Assembly (NCBI GenBank): GCA_002354095.1
Contig: DEKX01000041.1
Span: 98,642-155,873, forward strand
Origin: Prevotella sp. UBA2711
Lineage (GTDB): Bacteria > Bacteroidota > Bacteroidia > Bacteroidales > Bacteroidaceae
DNA length: 57,232 nt
Direction: 5' to 3'
Positions within the stretch are counted from its first letter, which is position 1. Each line of letters begins with the position of its first letter. This document shows, piece by piece, positions 42,052 through 50,117 of the stretch. The notes below the pieces were generated by a model. The model saw only the letters and a list, made by a program, of their open reading frames with translations, was not told the DNA's origin and ran no database searches. The translations under genes were made by a program, and so were the position numbers.

Positions 42052-43302
42052 TCAATATGAAACTAAATCAAACTTCGCCTCTCTGTTATCATCAGTAACA
42101 TACCTATAGTGGTAAATTGGGATTTCATCCATTTCTTCTACACCATCTAGGACATATTGAGCAGTGAATATAATATCTCCCGCTCCATCTTCTTCATATC
42201 TGAATTGGAGCAATGGGGATTCGTTATCATCACTATCTATCCTAATTGGTATTACTTTCCAGACTTCTTTTATTCTACCAATTGCATCACAAAAATTAAG
42301 ATAATCAAAGTGTGAGCTCTTTTTAAGAATGTCATTTCCTTTGGGATAATTGTAGTTCATGGCAATTTGTCCTCTTAATGTATATGAATCTCTAAATAAA
42401 GGTTCGTAATATGTTGAAATATTTAGATTTTGCTCTTTGATCTCATTTTCAACACAGGTCCAATACTTATATGGTAGTTTTAGATGGTCACAATATTTTC
42501 TAATGAATTGTAATGTAATTGGAACAGTTATTTCATCGTATGAATCACTGGCTCTATTCAAAAGGTTATTATCAGTTATTTCGTCACTTTCTTCCTTAAT
42601 CTTCCAAATACCTTCTCCTTCATCTTCGAAATAAAGATAACAATCAGGATGAATTTTCGATTTCCCATTTGAATGTGTTTGTTTTTCAAAATCACATACG
42701 ACAAGTTTATCCGAAATCCTTGTAACTTTAATATTGGTACTTTCTTGTTGATAATCTGTTTTCTTTACTGCTCTCTGCTTTGTCTGAGCAGCCTTTGTTC
42801 CACTCATTTTCGTTCCATAGAAATAGACACTTTCAGCATATAGGCAGTTCGAACTATCGTCAAATTGTTTGTTGTTATGCAAATCATCCCATTTCTTAAT
42901 GAGTTCAACAAAAGATGTTTCTTTTTCAGGAGTTAACTCTTTATTATCAACTTTAGACGATTCAAGGTTGTGTGAGTAAAAATACCAACCAATAGCAAGT
43001 AATGCAACAATTACAATGCCAGCAATGATATACCACCACTTTCTATCCTTTTCTTCCTCCCATTCATAAACAATTTCTTCATGAGAGGAGTTTTCAGGAA
43101 TAGCCATTTGTGGTGTTGTGGCAGGTGGCTCTGTTTGGACATCTAGCCTCATTCCGCATTTTGAGCAGAATGCTGCATCATCCTCAATTTCTGCTCCACA
43201 TTGAGGACACTTTTTATTTTGTGATTCTATCTTCTTTCCACAATTGGCACAGAATTGCGAATCATTATCTAGCGGAGCACCGCAATATTTACAATTCTTC
43301 AT
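42052..43302 (-). CDS. Double zinc-ribbon single-pass membrane protein
   Basis: A 416-residue protein with two zinc ribbons at the N-terminus (Cys4/7/18/21 and Cys32/35/46/49), an acidic linker, one transmembrane helix (WWYIIAGIVIVALLAIGWYF, about 88-107) and a large extracytoplasmic part of unknown fold in which a SnoaL/NTF2-like calculation unit is possible (KKWDDLHNNKQFDDSSNCLY). No function recognised. A+T-rich with codon use unlike the neighbouring core genes. Last of three same-strand genes behind the structured leader at 45349-45602. Confidence 0.8.
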   Translation of the reverse strand: MKNCKYCGAPLDNDSQFCANCGKKIESQNKKCPQCGAEIEDDAAFCSKCGMRLDVQTEPPATTPQMAIPENSSHEEIVYEWEEEKDRKWWYIIAGIVIVALLAIGWYFYSHNLESSKVDNKELTPEKETSFVELIKKWDDLHNNKQFDDSSNCLYAESVYFYGTKMSGTKAAQTKQRAVKKTDYQQESTNIKVTRISDKLVVCDFEKQTHSNGKSKIHPDCYLYFEDEGEGIWKIKEESDEITDNNLLNRASDSYDEITVPITLQFIRKYCDHLKLPYKYWTCVENEIKEQNLNISTYYEPLFRDSYTLRGQIAMNYNYPKGNDILKKSSHFDYLNFCDAIGRIKEVWKVIPIRIDSDDNESPLLQFRYEEDGAGDIIFTAQYVLDGVEEMDEIPIYHYRYVTDDNREAKFDLVSY

Positions 43303-43397
43303 TTTAAATCAGATTAATTCATAAAAACCTTATAAGAAATCAAATTGTGTCATTATTTTGCAACTCTAATGAATAAGCAACACGTGACGGATTTTAT

Positions 43398-44732
43398 TCA
43401 GAGGTAAATATTAATACCAATTTTAGAACGCACAACTTTCCCATCTTTATATGCAGGATTCCATTTAGGCATCTTATTAACTAATCTAATTGCTTCTTGG
43501 TCTAAACTACCACCAGAACTCTTATTAATCCTTACATCAGATAATGATCCATCGCATTCAACTACAAACTCAATCCCAACTCTTCCCGAATAATCTGATT
43601 CTTGCTTGTTGGCATTTATCCATGCATTTAAACGTTCAAAACTACCCATACTTGATGCACTACGAGGATAATCTCCAGGAAAACAAGCAAATTCATCAGG
43701 GAAAGAAACAATGGGACCTTTTGCAATTTCTTTCTCTTTCTCTATTTCTATGGTTTTCTTTATCTGGTCAATTTTCTTTTTCCTCAATTCCTCCTGTTTT
43801 GCATTATCTTGAATAAAAAAATCATAATCATTTTCATCTGTTGCATATGTTATATTTCTTTCTTCCCATGATAGTAACTTATTCCCTCGGAAGAGCAATT
43901 TCTGTTTCCAATTTCCAAAATTATCATAAGTATATTTTAAAGTAAGAATATCATTGGGTTTTTTATTATCATTTGCCAAATATATAGTTTGTTTTATGAC
44001 ATTTCCATGATCATCATAATCCCTTATTTCGTTTGAGACATTTCGTTTCTTTCCACCCGAAAGCTCATAAGTTTTATTGCGCCTAACGATAAGCCCCTTA
44101 TTGTCCAACCTGTCTGTCAAAACCTCCCAATAAAACGCTTTTGTATCTGTTCTTTGGACACGAAGAGAACCGTTATTTGTTATTTCTTTCTGTACACCAT
44201 ATAGGTCATAAACAGTAATTTTAATCCCGCCAGGTGTATAATTATACACAACTCGCTCAATCTGTTCAGAAGAACCATTATTAAGTCTAAATGCTTTTGT
44301 TTCTGCTATTCTTCCATCAGTAGTATATACATTATTATATTTGATTCTTGTCGTATCATCGTCATAGATTGATTCATTGTTTATCTTATAAAGTTTTCCT
44401 TTACCGATGTTTATCACCATTTCACTTAATAAATAGCCATGATTATCATATTCGTATTTTTTATACGATGTGGGCGAGACAATTTCTTTGTAGATATGAC
44501 CATTACTAAGAAAATAAACACGAGTATCACTCGAACCTGTTTTCTTTATTTCTCCGAATTCTTCTTTAAACTGACAATCCTTTATGATTGCAGATACAAC
44601 AGGTCCTTTCAAGTCAAAATCTTTACTATTAAGAGGCTTGCCATACTCTATACTATAACTATACTTAGGAATAAGCACAAATACCATCACAATCAGCAGA
44701 TTGCTCAACAACTTTTTCTTTCCTTTTTTCAT
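43398..44732 (-). CDS. TonB C-terminal domain protein with YD-like repeats
   Basis: 444 residues. A hydrophobic N-terminus (about 8-27) works as signal or anchor; the middle has repeated short strands of the type YDNHGYLLSEMVINIG, YTPGGIKITVYDLYG, YTYDNFGNWKQKLLF, similar to YD/RHS-like beta repeats; the C-terminus (about 380-444: GRVGIEFVVECDGSLSDVRI, LVNKMPKWNPAYKDGK) is a TonB-type energy-transducing domain. The proline-rich spacer of ordinary TonB is missing. A role in envelope contacts is likely, the partner unknown. A+T-rich. Confidence 0.82.
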   Translation of the reverse strand: MKKGKKKLLSNLLIVMVFVLIPKYSYSIEYGKPLNSKDFDLKGPVVSAIIKDCQFKEEFGEIKKTGSSDTRVYFLSNGHIYKEIVSPTSYKKYEYDNHGYLLSEMVINIGKGKLYKINNESIYDDDTTRIKYNNVYTTDGRIAETKAFRLNNGSSEQIERVVYNYTPGGIKITVYDLYGVQKEITNNGSLRVQRTDTKAFYWEVLTDRLDNKGLIVRRNKTYELSGGKKRNVSNEIRDYDDHGNVIKQTIYLANDNKKPNDILTLKYTYDNFGNWKQKLLFRGNKLLSWEERNITYATDENDYDFFIQDNAKQEELRKKKIDQIKKTIEIEKEKEIAKGPIVSFPDEFACFPGDYPRSASSMGSFERLNAWINANKQESDYSGRVGIEFVVECDGSLSDVRINKSSGGSLDQEAIRLVNKMPKWNPAYKDGKVVRSKIGINIYL

Positions 44733-44806
44733 AAGACTTTCATTTTATTTGTTTGGCCATATTTGGCTATCAATTACAATTATTCAGGAATGAGACTGGT
44801 CACAGG

Positions 44807-45349
44807 CTATTTATTAAAGAAAGTATCTAAAGCATTAAAAATAGTACCCCATATGGAAATGATTATAAATATGATAATAAGAGAGAGAACAAGACCAGCA
44901 ATAGCCATACCACGCGGAGCTTTAAACAAACCAACTAAGGAAAAAATAAGGCCCAAAAACCAGAGAATCAAGTCGACAATTGGAACCCAACAGAAAACTA
45001 AGCCTAACAAAGCAATAATAAAACCCGCAATGCCCATGCTGTTTGAGTGACTACCTTCAACAACTACAGTAGTTGTGTTATTGGTCAAAACATTAGGATT
45101 AACAACAGGCTGAGGATGTTGATATGCACTAGCTACATAAGGTTGTACTACAGGCTGTTGCACCATCTGAATTGGAGGTTGTTGAACAGGAACATTGCCT
45201 TGAGGTTTTCCGCACGAAGAACAAAATGCAGCACCAGGTTGCAACTCCTTACCACAATATTTACAGAAATTTTTGTTAAACTGGGTTCCTGCGGGAGGCA
45301 CAACTTCAGAAATAACATCTTCAACTTTATTTTTTTCAAAATCAGCCAT
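44807..45349 (-). CDS. Zinc-ribbon DUF4190-like membrane protein
   Basis: 180 residues: one zinc ribbon (Cys29/32/43/46), a Pro/Gln/Val-rich linker (about 50-95) and three transmembrane segments (about 103-170) in the DUF4190 arrangement (MGIAGFIIALLGLVFCWVP, APRGMAIAGLVLSLIIIF). Function unknown. Translation starts after a leader of about 250 nt that can fold strongly (45399-45546), so expression may be controlled at RNA level. Confidence 0.85.
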   Translation of the reverse strand: MADFEKNKVEDVISEVVPPAGTQFNKNFCKYCGKELQPGAAFCSSCGKPQGNVPVQQPPIQMVQQPVVQPYVASAYQHPQPVVNPNVLTNNTTTVVVEGSHSNSMGIAGFIIALLGLVFCWVPIVDLILWFLGLIFSLVGLFKAPRGMAIAGLVLSLIIIFIIISIWGTIFNALDTFFNK

Positions 45350-45398
45350 ATTGCATCATTTCTTTTCGCCTTCCAGCTACCACGAGGGCATGTTGATG

Positions 45399-45602
45399 TT
45401 AGAAGCGTGGAGCTGATTTACCACGTCTTCTAATGGAGGTCGTGAGAATTACCCTGATATGTAGATGCAGTAACCAGTCCACGCTATAAGCGCGAACCGT
45501 TATCACTGGCCTTGCATATCATAGAAGTTTCTCACGTTTCCATTAGCAAGTCGAGCATAACGCTTCGTTGTTTCAATATGTCTTGTGTTTCTATCAAAAA
45601 CA
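45399..45602 (-). ncRNA. Highly structured leader or small RNA upstream of the DUF4190-like gene
   Basis: Transcript predicted from the promoter at 45608-45641 on the minus strand. A long hairpin spans 45430-45546: TCCATTAG pairs with CTAATGGA, CGTGAGAA with TTCTCACG, then TGATATG with CATATCA, CCAGT with ACTGG, and CGCT with AGCG at the tip, interrupted by internal loops. A second hairpin (45399-45410 with 45421-45433) shares the nucleotides 45430-45433 with the first, so the two partly exclude each other. A small hairpin (GTGTTT/AAACAC) opens the transcript. No T-tract separates it from the gene, so a cis-acting leader is favoured over a separate 6S-like RNA. I could not match it to a known riboswitch. 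Confidence 0.6.
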
Positions 45603-45607
45603 CGTTG

Positions 45608-45641
45608 CAAATATAGGCATTTTTCTTAGAAAATGAGCAAA
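45608..45641 (-). promoter_or_regulatory. Promoter of the structured leader and DUF4190-like gene
   Basis: On the minus strand TTTG (45638-45641), 22 nt, TATATTTG (45608-45615). The spacer is two to three nt longer than usual. Confidence 0.6.
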
Positions 45642-45693
45642 GAAAAGAGAAAAAGTGGAAGAAACGGCATCATTTGGTGCCGTTTCGATACCT

Positions 45694-46017
45694 TTAGAGG
45701 TGAAAACCATGATGATTTGACATCTTTTGTTCTTCAATTTGCCGTTCTTGCTTAGTGCGTTCTACTTGCTGCTTGATCCACAGAGCTATGGGTGACTGCT
45801 CAATTGTGAGTTGCAACTTGTCCTTTGCCATCTTAACAATGTGCGCAGTTACACTTTCTGCCCAGACTCTTGGACTTCGCTTGTCGACCTGCAAATAGCC
45901 TCTGAATTTCAATGCCTGTCCATGAACCAGTTTATCAGTTTGCTCTTCATTAAGCCCATGTTCCATACATTCTTTCTTTACAATGTATATAAGAGAAATA
46001 GGGATTCTCGGCATCAT
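45694..46017 (-). pseudogene. 3' part of a probably frameshifted gene (107 residues)
   Basis: The segment MEHGLNEEQTDKLVHGQALKF followed by RGYLQVDKRSPRVWAESV looks like a genuine domain resembling DUF3945/DUF4099-type modules of mobile elements. Its frame overlaps the 3' end of the upstream frame (45950-46372) by 68 nt, and the N-terminal residues in the overlap (SLIYIVKKECMEHG) read as a natural continuation of that protein. A one-base frameshift in a single gene of about 220 residues, a sequencing error, or two overlapping genes are possible. Confidence 0.5.
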
Positions 46018-46372
46018 AGATGGTATTGTCTTTCTTGAATGCCTGAATGTCTGCTTTTAACGGATTACGATACCACTTATTAACAGCATCAGGGCCAATG
46101 TCCTCTATAAACAGACTGTCCCAAATGAAATCAGGTTTATCGAGAGCGTCTTGGATATGCTTCACATGAGGGCATTCAGCGTAGGTGTCCGTAAGGATCT
46201 TTACCGCTTTTGCATATTCTTCCTCTTCCAACTTAACCATATATTCGTCTGATGTACCCTCGGCTGTTCGCGTCAGACGTTCTTCAAGACTATTGAGTGC
46301 TTCTTTTACAAAAGCATTAATCACTCCTTCCTTCTCATGTATGACTGGTTCCCAACAATTCTGTGATTCCAT
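45950..46372 (-). CDS. 5' part of a probably frameshifted gene, acidic protein of unknown function
   Basis: 140 residues from ATG 46372 (MESQNCWEPVIHEKEGVINA). Acidic, helical, with EEEEYAKAVKILTDTYAEC and WDSLFIEDIGPDAVNKWY. No family recognised. The last residues (HCKERMYGTWA) look out of frame compared with the overlapping downstream frame. A -7-like box TACCTTTG (minus, 46402-46409) lies about 30 nt upstream. Possibly an accessory gene in an A+T-rich island. Confidence 0.55.
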   Translation of the reverse strand: MESQNCWEPVIHEKEGVINAFVKEALNSLEERLTRTAEGTSDEYMVKLEEEEYAKAVKILTDTYAECPHVKHIQDALDKPDFIWDSLFIEDIGPDAVNKWYRNPLKADIQAFKKDNTIYDAENPYFSYIHCKERMYGTWA

Positions 46373-46523
46373 CTTATCCTGTATTTAATTTTTTTAGAGT
46401 GCAAAGGTACTCAAATTATAGTAGAATAAGAACAGACAAGAGAAAAAGAAGAAAAGATTAACAGTTGGTCGCTTTTCTTATTCTTGGTTAAGATTAACAC
46501 CTAATTAACGCCCTTGAAAAGAA

Positions 46524-46558
46524 AAATCCTCTGCAAATCGCTGATTTACAGAGGATTT
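46524..46558 (-). terminator. Terminator of the tRNA-Ser/tRNA-Glu transcript
   Basis: The 10-bp arms AAATCCTCTG / CAGAGGATTT enclose a further AAATC/GATTT pairing, giving a long hairpin with a 3-nt loop. On the minus strand it is followed by TTTTTCTTTTC. Confidence 0.92.
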
Positions 46559-46572
46559 CGAATGTTTCTTCG

Positions 46573-46644
46573 TAGTCGATAGGGGAATCGAACCCCTATG
46601 CCAAGATTGAGAATCTTGTATCCTAACCATTAGATGAATCGACC
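46573..46644 (-). tRNA. tRNA-Glu (CTC)
   Basis: A 72-nt cloverleaf. Acceptor GGTCGAT/ATCGACT (first pair G-U), anticodon stem CAAGA/TCTTG with loop TTCTCAA (anticodon CTC), T-arm AGGGGTTCGATTCCCCT. CCA is not encoded. The first 8 nt with flanks (11 bp) recur 23 bp upstream (46660-46670). Confidence 0.93.
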
Positions 46645-46698
46645 ATTTGTTGTCGTGTCAATCGACCATTAATTTCTTTTCCAAGTTTTTTGACCCAG

Positions 46699-46785
46699 CG
46701 GAAGCTGGGGGATTCGAACCCCCGGTACGGTAACCCGCACGGCAGTTTAGCAAACTGCTGGTTTCAGCCACTCACCCAAACTTCC
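46699..46785 (-). tRNA. tRNA-Ser (GCT)
   Basis: An 87-nt class II tRNA. Acceptor GGAAGTT/AGCTTCC, anticodon stem GCAGT/ACTGC with loop TTGCTAA (anticodon GCT), long variable arm (CGTGCGGGTTACCGTACCG), T-arm GGGGGTTCGAATCCCCC, discriminator G. Confidence 0.95.
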
Positions 46786-46836
46786 TTTTACCGGTTGTTC
46801 TTGTCAAAACCTAAACGTTTTCTCTCAAACGCGGTG

Positions 46837-46868
46837 CAAAGGTAATGCTTTTATTTCACTCCTGCAAA
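46837..46868 (-). promoter_or_regulatory. Promoter of tRNA-Ser
   Basis: On the minus strand TTTG (46865-46868), 20 nt, TACCTTTG (46837-46844). Transcription should start about 45 nt before the mature tRNA-Ser. Confidence 0.85.
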
Positions 46869-46911
46869 TTTTTCTGCACTTTTTTTCTTTTCTTCTGCTA
46901 TTTAGTAGAAG

Positions 46912-46984
46912 AGCGGTAGACGGGACTCGAACCCGCGACCCTCGGCTTGGGAAGCCAATGCTCTACCAACTGAGCCACTACCGC
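46912..46984 (-). tRNA. tRNA-Gly (CCC)
   Basis: 73 nt. Acceptor GCGGTAG/CTACCGC with discriminator T, anticodon loop TTCCCAA (CCC), T-arm CGCGGGTTCGAGTCCCGTC. It has no promoter of its own and is probably read through from tRNA-Thr. Confidence 0.94.
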
Positions 46985-46992
46985 AAGAAAAA

Positions 46993-47012
46993 GAGTCAGA
47001 CGGTGCTGACTC
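46993..47012 (-). other. Hairpin between tRNA-Thr and tRNA-Gly
   Basis: A 7-bp stem GAGTCAG/CTGACTC with a 6-nt loop, followed on the minus strand by TTTTTCTT directly before the tRNA-Gly 5' end. Looks like a terminator, yet tRNA-Gly has no other promoter, so it may be an attenuator or processing signal. Confidence 0.7.
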
Positions 47013-47027
47013 CCATTTGCTCGAAAG

Positions 47028-47100
<73 letters not shown>

Positions 47101-47135
47101 AACATTCAAAAGACCGCATTGCTTTTTTGCGACTG

Positions 47136-47166
47136 CAAAGGTAATATAAAATTTCGGTTTGGCAAA
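47136..47166 (-). promoter_or_regulatory. Promoter of tRNA-Thr (and tRNA-Gly)
   Basis: On the minus strand TTTG (47163-47166), 19 nt, TACCTTTG (47136-47143), about 35 nt before the tRNA-Thr 5' end. It begins right after the uvrA stop, with no terminator in between. Confidence 0.82.
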
Positions 47167-47174
47167 ATTTTTAC

Positions 47175-50024
47175 CTAACAAAGTTTTTCTTTCAGGAATT
47201 TTCCTGTGATACTATCTTTGCAGTCAGCCACTTCCTCGGGTGTTCCGCAGGCTACCAGATTGCCGCCTTTGTCGCCTCCGTCGGGTCCTAAGTCAATCAC
47301 ATGGTCGGCACATTTGATGATTTCCATATTGTGCTCAATGATAAGGATGGTGTGGCCTCTGCTGATGAGTGCGTCGAAAGCATGAAGCAGGCGCTGGATA
47401 TCGTGGAAATGCAGACCGGTGGTTGGTTCATCGAAGATGAAGAGTGAAGGCTCCTGTCGCTCTTGTCCGATGAAGTATGCCAGTTTCACGCGTTGGTTCT
47501 CACCGCCTGAGAGGGTCGATGAGTTCTGTCCGAGTTTGATATATCCCAGTCCTACATCCTCAAGGGGCTTCAGGCGGTTCACAATCGTTTTCTGATTGTA
47601 TTCACCAAAGAACTGAATAGCCTCCGATATCGTCATGTTCAGTACATCGTCGATGTTCTTGCCCTCGTAGCGCACATCCAGGATGTCGTGTTTGAAGCGC
47701 TTTCCATGACAGGCTTCGCATTGTAAAACGAGATCGGCCATGAACTGCATTTCGACCGTAATAACGCCAGCACCTTTACATTCGTCGCATCTGCCACCGT
47801 CAGCATTGAACGAAAAATACTGCGCCGTGAATCCCAGTTGTTTTGACAATGGCTGTTCAGCAAAGAGATCACGGATGGCATCATAAGCCTTGACGTAGGT
47901 GGCAGGATTTGAACGGGTAGATTTACCGATAGGATTCTGATCTACGAATTCTACATGCTTAACGGCTTTATAATCGCCTTCTAATCCTCTGAATTCGCCG
48001 GGATTGTCGCAAACATCTCCCAGCAGTCGCTTGAGGGCAGGGTAGAGGATGCCCTTAATCAAACTGGACTTGCCGCTACCGCTGACACCCGTCACCACCG
48101 TCATGACGTTCAGCGGTATGGAAACATCAATGCCGCGCAGATTGTTCATGCGTGCGCCCATGATCTTAATCTGCCGGTTCCAGGGGCGACGGCTCTTGGG
48201 TACGGGTATTTCCTCTTGGTGTAACAGGTATTTTACGGTATAGCTCTTGGGATATTTCTTGAGAGACTGCTTGTTGATGTCCTCTGCATGGCCTTCAAAC
48301 ACGATTTCGCCACCCAGTCGGCCTGCATCTGGTCCTACATCAATAAGATAGTCGGCAGCCCGCATCATTTCCTCGTCGTGTTCCACCACTACCACCGTAT
48401 TGCCTAACGCCTGCAACTCTTTGAGAACCTTGATCAGCCTGTCCGTATCGCGACTATGCAGTCCGATGCTTGGTTCGTCCAATATATATAAGGAACCTAC
48501 GAGCGACGACCCCAGCGAGGTAGTCAGGTTGATGCGTTGGCTCTCACCACCACTCAGCGAGTTCGACATGCGGTTCAGAGTCAGATACCCCAAACCTACG
48601 TCCAACAGGAATTGCAGACGCGAATTGATTTCCGTCAGCAGTCGTTTTCCAATCTCCTGTTCCTGTTCTGAGAGTTCCAACTGGTCGAACCATTGCTTCA
48701 GCCTGATGATAGGCATCTGCACCAAGTCGGTAATGCTTCTTCCGCCAATCTTTACGTAGTCTGCCTCTGGCTTCAGTCGGGTACCGTGACATTTCGGACA
48801 CGTAGTCTTACCCCGATAGCGGCTCAGCATGACGCGGTATTGAATCTTGTACTGGCTCTCCTTCACCATTTGGAAGAAAGCGTCAATACTTACCTGATCG
48901 TGAATATCCTTGTTGCGCTCTGACGGTAGTCCATGCCAGAGCATATCCTTCTGCTTCTGCGTCAGGTTGTAATAGGGTTCGAAGATAGGGAAATCATCCT
49001 TTGCAGCCCTTCTGCAGAACTCATCCTTCCACATACCCATTTTCTCGCCATGCCAGCACACTACGCAGCCGTCATATACCGATAACGTCGTATTGGGAAT
49101 CACCAGCTGTTCGTCAATACCGATAATCTTGCCAAAGCCTTGACATTCAGGACAAGCGCCTACGGGCGAATTAAACGAGAACAGATTGTCGGTGGGCTCC
49201 TCAAACTTCATGCCGTCGGCTTCAAAGTGCATCGAGAAATCATAACTGATCATGGAGGGCAGGAACATCAGCCGGCACTCGCCATTACCTTCATAGAATG
49301 CTGTTTCGGTTGAATCAATCAGTCGTGATACAACATCCTTTGCATCGTCAACCGACAGGCGGTCGATGACGAGGTAGAGCTGTGAGTTGGGAGTTGAGAG
49401 TATTCCCGAGCTTTGCTCACCTACCCGTAGCCTTTGAGAGTTGAGCGTTGAGAGGTAATCGTCGATACGTTGGAAATCGCTATTCACGAAGATGCGAGCA
49501 TAGCCATTCTGAACGTACATCTTGAGCTGCTGCTCCAGTGTGCGCCCTTCAGGAAGGGTGATGGGGGCCATCACTACGAATTTAGTGCCCTTGGCATACT
49601 GTTGCGTACACTTCACGATATCCTCCGTCGAGTGCTTCTTCACCTCCTGTCCGCTGATAGGCGAATACGTACGTCCGATGCGGGCAAAGAGCAATCGCAG
49701 GTATTCGTAGATTTCTGTGGTAGTACCTACGGTCGATCGGGGATTGCGCGAGATGACCCGCTGCTCGATGGCGATAGCAGGCGGAATACCCTTGATAAAG
49801 TCGCACTCAGGCTTGTTCATACGCCCCAGAAACTGGCGGGCATAGCTCGACAGACTCTCCACGTAACGGCGCTGCCCCTCGGCATACAGCGTATCAAATG
49901 CGAGCGACGACTTGCCGCTGCCACTCACACCTGCCACTACAATCAGTTTGTTGCGTGGAATCTTCACATCCACGTTCTTCAGGTTGTTCACCCTGGCTCC
50001 TTTTATCTCGATGTAATCACTCAT
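47175..50024 (-). CDS. uvrA: Excinuclease ABC subunit A
   Basis: 949 residues, normal length. The damage-recognition ATPase of nucleotide excision repair. First Walker A GVSGSGKSSLAFD (33-45), zinc module CPECQGFG, CPKCHGTRLKPE in the first half, ABC signatures NSLSGGESQRINL and STLSGGENQRVKL, second Walker A GVSGSGKSSLIKG, and the second zinc module (CDECKGAGV, CEACHGKRF). Residues about 191-216 (LSTLNSQRLRVGEQSSGIL...) are encoded by a low-complexity TCAACTC-type repeat with a spacer, apparently inserted in frame in a variable loop. Confidence 0.98.
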   Translation of the reverse strand: MSDYIEIKGARVNNLKNVDVKIPRNKLIVVAGVSGSGKSSLAFDTLYAEGQRRYVESLSSYARQFLGRMNKPECDFIKGIPPAIAIEQRVISRNPRSTVGTTTEIYEYLRLLFARIGRTYSPISGQEVKKHSTEDIVKCTQQYAKGTKFVVMAPITLPEGRTLEQQLKMYVQNGYARIFVNSDFQRIDDYLSTLNSQRLRVGEQSSGILSTPNSQLYLVIDRLSVDDAKDVVSRLIDSTETAFYEGNGECRLMFLPSMISYDFSMHFEADGMKFEEPTDNLFSFNSPVGACPECQGFGKIIGIDEQLVIPNTTLSVYDGCVVCWHGEKMGMWKDEFCRRAAKDDFPIFEPYYNLTQKQKDMLWHGLPSERNKDIHDQVSIDAFFQMVKESQYKIQYRVMLSRYRGKTTCPKCHGTRLKPEADYVKIGGRSITDLVQMPIIRLKQWFDQLELSEQEQEIGKRLLTEINSRLQFLLDVGLGYLTLNRMSNSLSGGESQRINLTTSLGSSLVGSLYILDEPSIGLHSRDTDRLIKVLKELQALGNTVVVVEHDEEMMRAADYLIDVGPDAGRLGGEIVFEGHAEDINKQSLKKYPKSYTVKYLLHQEEIPVPKSRRPWNRQIKIMGARMNNLRGIDVSIPLNVMTVVTGVSGSGKSSLIKGILYPALKRLLGDVCDNPGEFRGLEGDYKAVKHVEFVDQNPIGKSTRSNPATYVKAYDAIRDLFAEQPLSKQLGFTAQYFSFNADGGRCDECKGAGVITVEMQFMADLVLQCEACHGKRFKHDILDVRYEGKNIDDVLNMTISEAIQFFGEYNQKTIVNRLKPLEDVGLGYIKLGQNSSTLSGGENQRVKLAYFIGQERQEPSLFIFDEPTTGLHFHDIQRLLHAFDALISRGHTILIIEHNMEIIKCADHVIDLGPDGGDKGGNLVACGTPEEVADCKDSITGKFLKEKLC
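49377..49454 (-). repeat. Low-complexity repeat insertion inside uvrA
   Basis: On the plus strand, GAGTTGGGAGTTGAGAG (49384-49400) and TTTGAGAGTTGAGCGTTGAG (49434-49453) flank about 33 bp of unique sequence. The 78-bp segment keeps the frame (26 residues) and resembles the repeat in the ATP-grasp gene (LSTLHS versus LSTLNS in translation). Confidence 0.75.
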
Positions 50025-50050
50025 GAACTTTTCCTTGAAAGTTTAGCGTG

Positions 50051-50082
50051 CAAAGGTACGAAAAAAAAGTGAGCCAACCAAA
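50051..50082 (-). promoter_or_regulatory. Promoter of uvrA
   Basis: On the minus strand TTTG (50079-50082), 20 nt, TACCTTTG (50051-50058). The -33 element sits in the loop of the uxaB terminator. I see no obvious damage-response operator. Confidence 0.82.
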
Positions 50083-50097
50083 CATTGGCTCACTTTT
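50065..50097 (-). terminator. Terminator of uxaB
   Basis: A 13-bp perfect stem (AAAAGTGAGCCAA / TTGGCTCACTTTT), 7-nt loop, followed on the minus strand by a run of 8 T. Confidence 0.94.
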
Positions 50098-50117
50098 ATA
50101 TATAAATAGGTGTAGTC

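Noticed and set aside
46637..46670. 11-bp direct repeat of the tRNA-Glu 5' end as an attachment site
   Set aside because: Integrases normally duplicate the 3' end of tRNA genes, the copies are only 23 bp apart, and no integrase is adjacent.
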